A stretch of DNA of 8,148 nucleotides, taken from NCBI GenBank assembly GCA_902803585.1, contig CADCQO010000307.1, positions 1-8,148 of the forward strand, written 5' to 3'. Each line of letters starts with the position of its first letter. Position 1 is the first letter of the stretch. The translations under genes and the position numbers were made by a program. Shown piece by piece: positions 1 to 5,898 of this stretch. Source of the DNA: an uncultured Ruminococcus sp. GTDB taxonomy: Bacteria > Bacillota > Clostridia > Oscillospirales > Acutalibacteraceae. A model generated the notes under the pieces. The model ran no database searches, was not told the origin of the DNA, and saw nothing but the letters and a program-made list of their open reading frames with translations.

Positions 1-468
1 ATTCACGGCGGTTTCGGGCTGAACATTACCAATACAGCGGCTGTGGAGCAGGCGGAGCGATGGGGACTGATGGATTTTGAAGTATCATTTGAGCTAACGC
101 TGGAGCAGATCGCATCTTTAGGCGGAAAACTGCCTTTGGGAGTGATAGCAGGGGGACGTCTGCCGCTGATGCTGACCCGCAACAATCCTGCCGGCAATGC
201 CAGAAATGGTCATAAAGATGCTTTCCTGCAGGACAGGAAGGGAATGCGTTTTCCTCTGCAGGAATACGGCAGCTGTACGGAAGTGCTGAACAGTGTACCG
301 CTGTCCCTTGCGGAAAGAAAGCGTGAAATTGCGGGAGCAGATTTTGCGGTTCTGCGCTTCAGTGTTGAAAACTCTGTTGAAACTGGGGAAATTTTACAGG
401 CTTTCAACAGTGAAACAGCCCTGAAAAGCCCGATTACTCGCGGATTATACTATCGAGGTGTTGAATAG
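1..468 (+). CDS. U32-family peptidase-like protein, C-terminal fragment
   Basis: The reading frame is open from the first base and ends at TAG 466-468. It gives the last 155 residues of a protein whose start lies outside the window. The fragment opens with IHGGFGLNITNTAA, then has SFELTLEQIASLGG, GGRLPLMLTRNNP and LQDRKGMRFPL, and ends TRGLYYRGVE. This order matches the second half of the U32 'peptidase/collagenase' barrel and its short C-terminal extension in Firmicutes. Many U32 proteins are now known as Fe-S proteins involved in RNA or quinone hydroxylation rather than proteases, so the peptidase name is only a family label. In relatives as I remember them the third motif reads RNCP and further cysteines follow. 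Here it reads RNNP, and only one cysteine remains (in YGSCTEVLNS). dut follows 89 bases downstream in the same direction. The family call is fairly safe; the substrate is unknown. Confidence 0.8.
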   Translation: MHGGFGLNITNTAAVEQAERWGLMDFEVSFELTLEQIASLGGKLPLGVIAGGRLPLMLTRNNPAGNARNGHKDAFLQDRKGMRFPLQEYGSCTEVLNSVPLSLAERKREIAGADFAVLRFSVENSVETGEILQAFNSETALKSPITRGLYYRGVE

Positions 469-503
469 TGGAATCTGTTGAGTTGAAAAGTTGAATCTGA
501 TGC
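460..503. repeat. Imperfect 22-bp tandem duplication across a stop codon
   Basis: Two adjacent 22-base units, 460-481 and 482-503, agree at 18 of 22 positions. Both share the pattern GTTGAA-AGT-GAATCTG. The first unit contains the TAG stop of the U32 gene, so the duplication lies at the gene end and in the start of the gap before dut. No function can be read from it. It may be a replication-slippage duplication or two copies of a binding site. Confidence 0.6.
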
Positions 504-557
504 AGATGGTAAAAAATACCGAAAACAGTCGGAATGAATCAAAGGAGTCTGAATGCA

Positions 558-1007
558 ATGAGTAATACAACAGTAAAGGTAAAGAAGCTGAAAGAACAGG
601 CAGTACTGCCGAAAAGAGCAACAGAAGGTTCAGCGGGTGCGGATCTGTATGCGTGTATAGAAGAACCGGTAACGATTGCGCCCGGCAAACTGGCAAAGAT
701 TCCCACCGGCATTGCTATTGAACTGCCCGACAGCAGCATGGCGGCGTTTCTGTTTGCAAGAAGCGGTCTGGGTGTCAAGTATGGCATTACCTTATCCAAT
801 AGTGTGGGTGTAGTAGACAGCGATTACAGGGGAGAAATCTGTGTAGGTTTGTGCAACGTATCGGATCAGCCCTATACTGTCCAGCCGAATGAGCGGATAG
901 CGCAGATGGTCATTATGCCCGTTGTGTGTGTGTCATTTGTCGAAGCGCTGTCGCTGGGTGAAACAGAAAGAGGAGCAGGCGGCTTCGGTTCAAGCGGAAA
1001 GCTGTGA
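558..1007 (+). CDS. dut: Deoxyuridine 5'-triphosphate nucleotidohydrolase (dUTPase)
   Basis: The enzyme hydrolyses dUTP to dUMP and pyrophosphate. This keeps uracil out of DNA and supplies dUMP for thymidylate synthesis in the cytoplasm. All five motifs of the homotrimeric dUTPase family are present in order: SAGADLYA, ARSGLG, GVVDSDYRGEI (with the catalytic Asp and the uracil-binding Tyr), NERIAQMVI, and the C-terminal GAGGFGSSG arm that closes over the phosphates. At 149 residues it has the normal length. I chose ATG 558 because AAAGGAG at 541-547 sits 10 bases before it. An in-frame ATG at 534 has no ribosome-binding site and would place the Shine-Dalgarno inside the gene. The gene lies between the U32 gene and mreB and ends in its own terminator at 1047-1076, so it is probably not transcribed with mreB. 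No promoter is clear in front of it, so it may be read through from the U32 gene. Confidence 0.96.
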   Translation: MSNTTVKVKKLKEQAVLPKRATEGSAGADLYACIEEPVTIAPGKLAKIPTGIAIELPDSSMAAFLFARSGLGVKYGITLSNSVGVVDSDYRGEICVGLCNVSDQPYTVQPNERIAQMVIMPVVCVSFVEALSLGETERGAGGFGSSGKL

Positions 1008-1046
1008 AAGAAGTCGGAAGGAGTCGGAAATATTCACGATATTGAC

Positions 1047-1076
1047 AAAAAACAGAGCGGGAACGCTGTGTTTTTT
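1047..1076. terminator. Rho-independent terminator after dut
   Basis: AAAAAACAGAGCG (1047-1059) pairs with CGCTGTGTTTTTT (1064-1076) around a GGAA loop, with one G-G mismatch. The right arm ends in a run of T on the plus strand and the left arm gives a T run on the minus strand, so it could act in both directions. It begins 40 bases after the dut stop and ends 38 bases before the mreB -35 box, insulating the two units. Confidence 0.85.
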
Positions 1077-1114
1077 ACCCCGAAGGTAGAAGTCGAAAAT
1101 CTGACAATTTTTTG

Positions 1115-1143
1115 TTGAGAATCGCTTTTCTGACGGCTATAAT
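1115..1143 (+). promoter_or_regulatory. Sigma-A type promoter of the mre operon
   Basis: TTGAGA (1115-1120) and a perfect TATAAT (1138-1143) are separated by 17 bases. Transcription would start near 1150, giving a leader of about 64 bases before the mreB ATG at 1214. Within that leader AGTGA (1172-1176) and TCACT (1182-1186) can form a small hairpin of unknown relevance. The promoter also rules out an in-frame TTG start at 1112, which lies upstream of the transcription start. Confidence 0.85.
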
Positions 1144-1213
1144 GTGTTTGGTTGACCGCAGGAAAACGGAAAGTGAGCGCTTCACTCATGACTTTGAAAG
1201 GGGTATAAGGGGA

Positions 1214-2218
1214 ATGTTTTCAAGGGATATAGGAATTGACCTCGGAACAGCCAATACGCTGGTCTACATGAAAAATAAAGGAATCGTCATGCGGGAACCG
1301 TCTGTTGTAGCGGTAGATGTCCGTTCTGAGAGTGTTCTGGCGGTTGGTCAGGAAGCGAAAGAAATGATCGGGCGAACCCCTGGTTCTATTGTAGCGGTGC
1401 GCCCGCTGAAAGATGGCGTTATTGCAGATTTTGACATTACGGCGACCATGCTGAACCGCTTTTTCAAAAGAGTGGTGCGGGCATCTGCCTTTTGTAAGCC
1501 GAGAGTCATTGTCTGTATTCCTTCCGGCTGTACAGAAGTAGAACGCCGTGCAGTAGAGGATGCTGTACGGCAGGCAGGCTCAAAGCAGGTGGAACTGATA
1601 GAAGAACCGATGGCGGCGGCGATTGGCGCAGGGCTGCCGGTAGAAGCTCCCACGGGCAGTATGATCGTAGATATCGGCGGCGGTACGTCTGAAGTAGCCA
1701 TTGTATCGCTGGACGATATTGTAACGGCGTGTTCTGTACGGGTAGCAGGGGATAAGTTCGATGATTCCATCATTCAGTATGTCAAGAAAAAATACAACCT
1801 TGTGATAGGGGAACGTACAGCGGAGGAAATCAAAATCCAGATCGGCTCGGCGTTTCCGTATGAAGGCGAGGGAAGCATTCAGATCAAGGGGCGGAACGTG
1901 ATAGACGGACTGCCGAATGATGTTATGCTGTCCGCCTCAGAGGTGCGGGACGCGCTGGCAGATCCGCTGTCGATCATTGTTGAAGCGATAAAAACGACAC
2001 TGGAGCAGTCACCGCCGGAACTTTCGGCAGATATTATTGACAACGGCATTACGCTGACGGGCGGAGGGGCACTGCTGAGAGGTCTGGATCATCTGATTGC
2101 ACAGGAAACGGGAATGCCTGTGCATATCGCAGAAAGTCCGCTGGACTGTGTGGCTGACGGTGCGGGCCGCCGTCTGGATCGTCTGACTTCTCCCCATAAA
2201 AAGAAACGGAGTGCATAA
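1214..2218 (+). CDS. mreB: Rod shape-determining protein MreB
   Basis: MreB is the bacterial actin homologue. It forms ATP-dependent membrane-associated filaments that orient cell-wall synthesis during elongation. The 334 residues match the family length. Actin-fold nucleotide-binding motifs are visible: phosphate-1 IDLGTANTLVY (about residues 8-18), the phosphate-2 region VDIGGGTSEV (about 152-161) and the adenosine motif ITLTGGGALLRG (279-290). GRTPGSIVAVRPLKDGVIADF and IEEPMAAAIGAGLP are also typical. ATG 1214 gives the usual MreB N-terminus (MFSRDIGIDLG). AAAGGGG at 1197-1203 serves as ribosome-binding site 10 bases upstream. The gene is first in the mreBCD-PBP2 operon, under the promoter at 1115-1143, and mreC starts 42 bases after its stop. 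The C-terminal motif reads CVADGAGRRL where GTG is usual, a minor change. The paralogue Mbl cannot be excluded by sequence alone, but the position before mreC favours MreB. Confidence 0.96.
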   Translation: MFSRDIGIDLGTANTLVYMKNKGIVMREPSVVAVDVRSESVLAVGQEAKEMIGRTPGSIVAVRPLKDGVIADFDITATMLNRFFKRVVRASAFCKPRVIVCIPSGCTEVERRAVEDAVRQAGSKQVELIEEPMAAAIGAGLPVEAPTGSMIVDIGGGTSEVAIVSLDDIVTACSVRVAGDKFDDSIIQYVKKKYNLVIGERTAEEIKIQIGSAFPYEGEGSIQIKGRNVIDGLPNDVMLSASEVRDALADPLSIIVEAIKTTLEQSPPELSADIIDNGITLTGGGALLRGLDHLIAQETGMPVHIAESPLDCVADGAGRRLDRLTSPHKKKRSA

Positions 2219-2260
2219 AATACTCCGGCAGACAGTCGCATACATCGGAGGCGATTTGGA

Positions 2261-3136
2261 TTGAGAAGGGTGCTGACAGGAAAAGCGTTCAGGATACTGA
2301 CGGGAATTGTGATATTCTTTCTGATTACGGCGTTGGTGTCATCGGGCAACAGCTATATCAACCATTTTCTGACCAGTTACCTGCTGACACCCATACAGCA
2401 GCTTACCGCAAAAGGAACAGATGCACTCGGAAAAGCCCTGACACCGCCCGCAGACACAGAAGCATTAGAGCAGGAAAACAGCCGCCTGAAAGAAGAAAAC
2501 CGCCGGCTGCATGATATGCTGGTCAATTACTATGACATCAAGCGGGAAAACGAAGAACTGGAACGCTTTTACAGCATCAAGCGGGAAAATCGTGATTTTT
2601 CGGTTGTGATGGCTGTTGTCATCGGACGTGATCCGAATGAGAATTTCTATGGATTTACCCTTGACCGCGGCAGCAGTGACGGCGTGGAGCTGAATGACCC
2701 CGTTATGACGGAAAACGGTTTAGTGGGCTGGGTATGTGAAGTATCTCCGAAATCCTGCAAAGCCGCCACGATTCTTTCACCTGATGCGGGCATCGGTGCG
2801 GTTGTGAAGCGGACAGGCGACAGCGGGATTTTGTCGGGCGGTGCTGTCATGGCAGATGATGGTCTGACCCGCATGATTAACCTTTCTTCACAGCATACCA
2901 TACAGCAGGAGGACATCGTTGTAACGTCCGGCTACGGCGGCATTTTTCCGAAAAATATCAAGATAGGGAAGGTAAAGACTGCCGCATTGGACGAATACAG
3001 CGGAATGCCGGCAGCGGTGATCGAACCGTTTGAGGATATCCGGACGGTTACTTCTGCCGTCATCATTACAGACTTTACAGGAAAGGCAGACACTGAGGAG
3101 GAACTGTACTGTAAAAAACAGGAAAATCAACAATGA
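2261..3136 (+). CDS. mreC: Rod shape-determining protein MreC
   Basis: MreC is a bitopic membrane protein. Its extracytoplasmic part forms filaments and activates PBP2/RodA, linking MreB inside the cell to wall synthesis outside. The 291 residues show the expected plan: a short basic N-terminus, one membrane segment (about residues 11-28), a coiled coil rich in E, K, R and L (about 64-110), then the beta-rich MreC domain with VIGRDPNENFYGFTLDRG, NGLVGWVCEV, ILSPDAGIGAVV and SGYGGIFPKNIKIGKV. The start is TTG 2261, chosen because GGAGG (2247-2251) lies 9 bases before it and the membrane segment follows directly. Inside the coiled coil the 15 bases CATCAAGCGGGAAAA occur twice, 39 bases apart, giving IKREN twice. 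mreD follows after 9 bases, which suggests close translational coupling. Confidence 0.95.
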   Translation: MRRVLTGKAFRILTGIVIFFLITALVSSGNSYINHFLTSYLLTPIQQLTAKGTDALGKALTPPADTEALEQENSRLKEENRRLHDMLVNYYDIKRENEELERFYSIKRENRDFSVVMAVVIGRDPNENFYGFTLDRGSSDGVELNDPVMTENGLVGWVCEVSPKSCKAATILSPDAGIGAVVKRTGDSGILSGGAVMADDGLTRMINLSSQHTIQQEDIVVTSGYGGIFPKNIKIGKVKTAALDEYSGMPAAVIEPFEDIRTVTSAVIITDFTGKADTEEELYCKKQENQQ

Positions 3137-3145
3137 AACGGAGAA

Positions 3146-3661
3146 ATGATGGGATTGAGTAAAGGGCGTATTCTGCGGTACGTGCTGTACGGGGTGGAAA
3201 TACTGCTGACGTGGATTGTGCAGGAAACACCGTATTGTCTGCCGGAGGTCTTTGGAGGAAAAGCAGTTCTGCTAATTCCGCTGGCGCTGTCCTTTGCAGT
3301 TTTTGAAAAGGAAATTCCGGCGATGGTTTCAGCGGTTGTCTGCGGATTGCTGACAGACTGTTCGTACAGCGGGCCGATCGGCTTTTACGTCATCGGTCTT
3401 GTGATTGCCTGTTTTGCCGTCAGTACGGCATATCAGGGCTATATCCGCAGAAGTATGCTGACGGTCATGCTGATGGCAGGCATCGTCATACCTGTGCTGC
3501 TGACAATGCAGTTTTTGTTTTACTACGTCTTTGCAGGCTATGCGGACAGCGGTTATATGTTCCTGAAACACTATGTTTCCCGTATCCTGTACACGTTTGC
3601 AATGATGCCTGTATATTATTCAATCAATCAGACGCTGCTGGTGAGAAAAGGACAGCGCTGA
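3146..3661 (+). CDS. mreD: Rod shape-determining protein MreD
   Basis: MreD is a small polytopic membrane protein that binds MreC and is part of the elongasome. The product is 171 residues and strongly hydrophobic. Plausible membrane segments lie at about residues 10-26, 38-53, 57-72, 77-95, 103-130 and 145-165, with short polar loops such as YQGYIRRS. MreD sequences are poorly conserved, so the call rests on size, hydropathy and its position between mreC and a PBP2 gene. The start is uncertain. ATG 3146 and ATG 3149 are adjacent and the GGAG at 3140-3143 is very close (2 and 5 bases); TTG 3155 is 11 bases away. Either ATG gives essentially the same protein. The gene begins 9 bases after the mreC stop. 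Confidence 0.9.
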   Translation: MMGLSKGRILRYVLYGVEILLTWIVQETPYCLPEVFGGKAVLLIPLALSFAVFEKEIPAMVSAVVCGLLTDCSYSGPIGFYVIGLVIACFAVSTAYQGYIRRSMLTVMLMAGIVIPVLLTMQFLFYYVFAGYADSGYMFLKHYVSRILYTFAMMPVYYSINQTLLVRKGQR

Positions 3662-3663
3662 AC

Positions 3664-3682
3664 CCTGCATTCTGTGTGCAGG
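3664..3682 (+). other. Small hairpin in the mreD-PBP2 gap
   Basis: CCTGCA (3664-3669) and TGCAGG (3677-3682) form a perfect 6-bp stem with a 7-base loop directly after the mreD stop. It is followed by A rather than T, so it is not a standard terminator. It might act as an mRNA-stability or processing element between mreD and the PBP gene. No convincing promoter is visible in this 58-base gap. Confidence 0.4.
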
Positions 3683-3719
3683 AAAAAATCTCAACATAAT
3701 TTTCCGCTGGGGTGATCTG

Positions 3720-5687
3720 ATGAAAGCGAGAATGATTTTTCTCAAAAGTCTGCTGCTCATTGCGGCGGCGATTTTTCTGTCAAGACTTCTGCAATGGCAG
3801 ATCGTACAGTCCGAAATGTATAACTATATCGCAGGCAATAAGGAAACCTATACCATTACAGGAGAGGCGATCAGAGGGGAAATATTTGATGTCAACGGAG
3901 AACAGCTGGCGGTCAACCTGACGGGCTACAAAGTTGTACTGAATAAGCTGTTTATAGACAGCGAAAAGCTGAATGATATCATTGTACGGCTGGCGGCCAT
4001 TACGGAACAGTGCGGTGAAAAGTGGATAGATGAACTGCCGGTTCTGATGAAAGAGAACGGGCAGTATTATTTTGACGAAAAGAAGCAGGACGAGATTGAA
4101 ACCCTGAAAAACCGTGAACACCTGAACATGAACCCTTACGCCACAGCAGAGGAATGTATGGCGCAGCTGGTGAAACGCTATCATTGCGAGGACTACCCCG
4201 TAAAACAGCAGAGAAGTATTGTCAGTGTGCGCTGTCATATGGAACAGACCGGATACAGCCGTACAAATCCCTATGTTTTTGCAAGGGGCATCAGCGAAAA
4301 ATCAATGGCGGTCATTGCGGAAAGAATGCACGATACAGCAGGCGTAACAGTAGAAGCGTCTGCTGTAAGAACCTACCGCAACGGTACAGCGGCACCGCAT
4401 ATTGTCGGTGTAACAGGACTCATTTCGCAGGAAGAATATGCCGAACATCGGGATGAAGGCTATGCTTATACGGACAAGATCGGCAAAAGCGGCATTGAAG
4501 CGGCGTTTGAACAGCAGCTGAGGGGAACGGCAGGCAGCCGCACCTATGAGGCAGATGAAAACGATCATGTCCGTCTGGTGGAAACGGTAGATACTGCTCC
4601 GGGAAATTCCATTTATCTGACAATTGACGCACACCTTCAGCAGACGGCACAGAAAGCCCTGCAGGAAGCCGTACAGGAAGCCAATGATTACGCCAGAACA
4701 ATCGGTGATAAAAATATGGGCGCAGACTGCAGGGGCGCATCTGTCGTGGTGCTGAATGTTAAGGATTTTTCGGTGCTTTGTGCGGCGAATTATCCGAGCT
4801 ATGATCTGTCGAAATACTATGATGATTATGAGAAGTTAGCCTCCGACCCGGATGTACCGCTGTTTGACAGGGCTTTTATGGGTGCGCTGACACCCGGTTC
4901 CACCTATAAGCCGCTGACAGCCGCAGCTGCTTTGCAGGAAAAGAAAATTACGCCGCATACCTCTGTCAGCTGCGCCGGCGTTTATACCACAGGCGGTCTG
5001 AAATTATGGTGTATGGGCTATCATCAGGAACAGGATGTGGAACACGCTTTAATCAATTCCTGCAACGTCTTTTTCGCTGAAACGGGTCGTCTGCTGGGAA
5101 TTGACAGTCTTGACAAATACGCCCAGCGGTGCGGGCTGGGTGTCAAAACAGGCGTTGAAGTGCTGGAAAGTGCAGGAACTCTGGCAGGGCCTGCTTTCAG
5201 CGAACAGATGGGTTCACAATGGTATTCGAGTTTTGTTTCACCTGCCGCCATCGGACAGTCAGACAACCAGTTCACGCCTTTGCAGTTGGCAACCTATACG
5301 GCTACCATTGCAAACAACGGAAAACGGCTGAAAACACACGTCGTTGACCGCATTGTCAGATATGCGACAGATGAAGTCATTTATCAGAGCGAACCCCAGC
5401 AGGCAGATGATATGGGAGTCAGTGCAGCAAATCTCCGGACGGTACAGCATGGAATGCTTTCAGCGGCATCAAGTTACAGCCTGCTGCAGGATTATCCCAT
5501 CAAAGTTGCCGGCAAGACGGGTACGGCTGAAAACAATGGTTCCGACCACGCCAATTTTATCTGTTATGCTCCTTATGACGACCCGCAGATTGCTGTTGCG
5601 GTGATGGTAGAACACGGTGCAAAGAGTTTCACCGCCATCGGTGCCGCCAAGAAAATTCTCAGCGACTATTTCAAAATTGAAAACTGA
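3720..5687 (+). CDS. mrdA: Class B penicillin-binding protein 2 (elongation transpeptidase)
   Basis: This is a monofunctional D,D-transpeptidase that cross-links lateral-wall peptidoglycan outside the membrane, normally together with RodA and the Mre proteins. The 655 residues begin with a short basic stretch and one uncleaved membrane anchor (about residues 6-26). The PBP dimerisation (pedestal) domain follows, with RGEIFDVNGEQLA (52-64), PHIVGVTG and DKIGKSGIE. The transpeptidase domain has all three active-site motifs: STYK (Ser394 nucleophile, Lys397), SCN (447-449) and KTGT (599-602). There are no PASTA repeats, which argues against the SpoVD/PBP2x group, and the mreBCD context favours PBP2/MrdA over the septal FtsI. 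ATG 3720 is preceded by GGGGTGATC (3709-3717), a near-perfect match to the extended anti-Shine-Dalgarno sequence. The gene is last in the operon, and the hairpin cluster at 5701-5821 lies just behind it. The dimer-domain motif reads DVNG where DRNG is usual. Confidence 0.93.
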   Translation: MKARMIFLKSLLLIAAAIFLSRLLQWQIVQSEMYNYIAGNKETYTITGEAIRGEIFDVNGEQLAVNLTGYKVVLNKLFIDSEKLNDIIVRLAAITEQCGEKWIDELPVLMKENGQYYFDEKKQDEIETLKNREHLNMNPYATAEECMAQLVKRYHCEDYPVKQQRSIVSVRCHMEQTGYSRTNPYVFARGISEKSMAVIAERMHDTAGVTVEASAVRTYRNGTAAPHIVGVTGLISQEEYAEHRDEGYAYTDKIGKSGIEAAFEQQLRGTAGSRTYEADENDHVRLVETVDTAPGNSIYLTIDAHLQQTAQKALQEAVQEANDYARTIGDKNMGADCRGASVVVLNVKDFSVLCAANYPSYDLSKYYDDYEKLASDPDVPLFDRAFMGALTPGSTYKPLTAAAALQEKKITPHTSVSCAGVYTTGGLKLWCMGYHQEQDVEHALINSCNVFFAETGRLLGIDSLDKYAQRCGLGVKTGVEVLESAGTLAGPAFSEQMGSQWYSSFVSPAAIGQSDNQFTPLQLATYTATIANNGKRLKTHVVDRIVRYATDEVIYQSEPQQADDMGVSAANLRTVQHGMLSAASSYSLLQDYPIKVAGKTGTAENNGSDHANFICYAPYDDPQIAVAVMVEHGAKSFTAIGAAKKILSDYFKIEN

Positions 5688-5700
5688 AAGCGGGAAAGAA

Positions 5701-5736
5701 CTGCCGGATTCCGTTCAGACGGAAAACCACCGGCAG
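5701..5736 (+). other. Two-tier hairpin after the PBP2 gene
   Basis: The outer stem CTGCCGG (5701-5707) / CCGGCAG (5730-5736) encloses a perfect inner stem TTCCGT (5709-5714) / ACGGAA (5719-5724) with a TCAG loop. It starts 14 bases after the PBP2 stop. It is followed by AAAA rather than T, so it more likely protects the transcript end or assists the stronger terminator downstream than terminates alone. Confidence 0.6.
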
Positions 5737-5771
5737 AAAATGGCGGCATGGCTGCTTGTTTCCGGCATATA

Positions 5772-5821
5772 AAAACAGACTGAACCTCTGATACCTTGTT
5801 ATCATTGGTTCAGTCTGTTTT
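5772..5821. terminator. Bidirectional terminator between PBP2 gene and pyk
   Basis: AAAACAGACTGAACC (5772-5786) is perfectly complementary to GGTTCAGTCTGTTTT (5807-5821), a 15-bp stem. The loop carries a further 5-bp stem, TGATA (5789-5793) / TATCA (5800-5804). The arms end in T on both strands, so the hairpin can terminate the mre operon on the plus strand and back up pyk on the minus strand. Confidence 0.9.
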
Positions 5822-5826
5822 CTGCG

Positions 5827-5857
5827 TTCTGCTCCCTCATGCACAGCAGAAGGCTGT
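5827..5857 (+). other. Pair of mutually exclusive small hairpins
   Basis: TTCTGCT (5827-5833) can pair with AGCAGAA (5845-5851), a 7-bp stem. Alternatively ACAGC (5843-5847) can pair with GCTGT (5853-5857), followed by ATTTT. The two use overlapping bases. They lie between two good terminators and are most simply extra termination structure. Confidence 0.35.
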
Positions 5858-5865
5858 ATTTTCAG

Positions 5866-5890
5866 AAAAAAGCGGTTATGGCGATCCGCT
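5866..5890 (-). terminator. Rho-independent terminator of pyk
   Basis: Read on the minus strand, AGCGG (5890-5886) pairs with CCGCT (5875-5871) and is followed by a run of T (5870-5866). It begins 8 bases after the pyk stop codon. The stem is short, and the strong bidirectional hairpin at 5772-5821 would catch readthrough. Confidence 0.7.
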
Positions 5891-5898
5891 CCGTGCCG

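Noticed and set aside
1042..1070. A perfect TTGACA at 1042-1047 as a promoter -35 box
   Set aside because: No -10-like hexamer occurs at 16-19 bases spacing, because the sequence there is the dut terminator stem.
1112..1213. An upstream TTG start extending MreB by 34 residues
   Set aside because: It lies at or before the -35 box of the mreB promoter and adds sequence unlike any MreB N-terminus. ATG 1214 has a suitable ribosome-binding site.
1348..1773. A 141-codon open frame on the minus strand inside mreB
   Set aside because: It is antisense to strongly conserved MreB motifs and shows no start signal or recognisable product.
5715..5723. TTCAGACGG, resembling the Neisseria DNA uptake sequence
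   Set aside because: It is one incomplete copy inside a hairpin and the gene content is Firmicute, so the similarity is chance.
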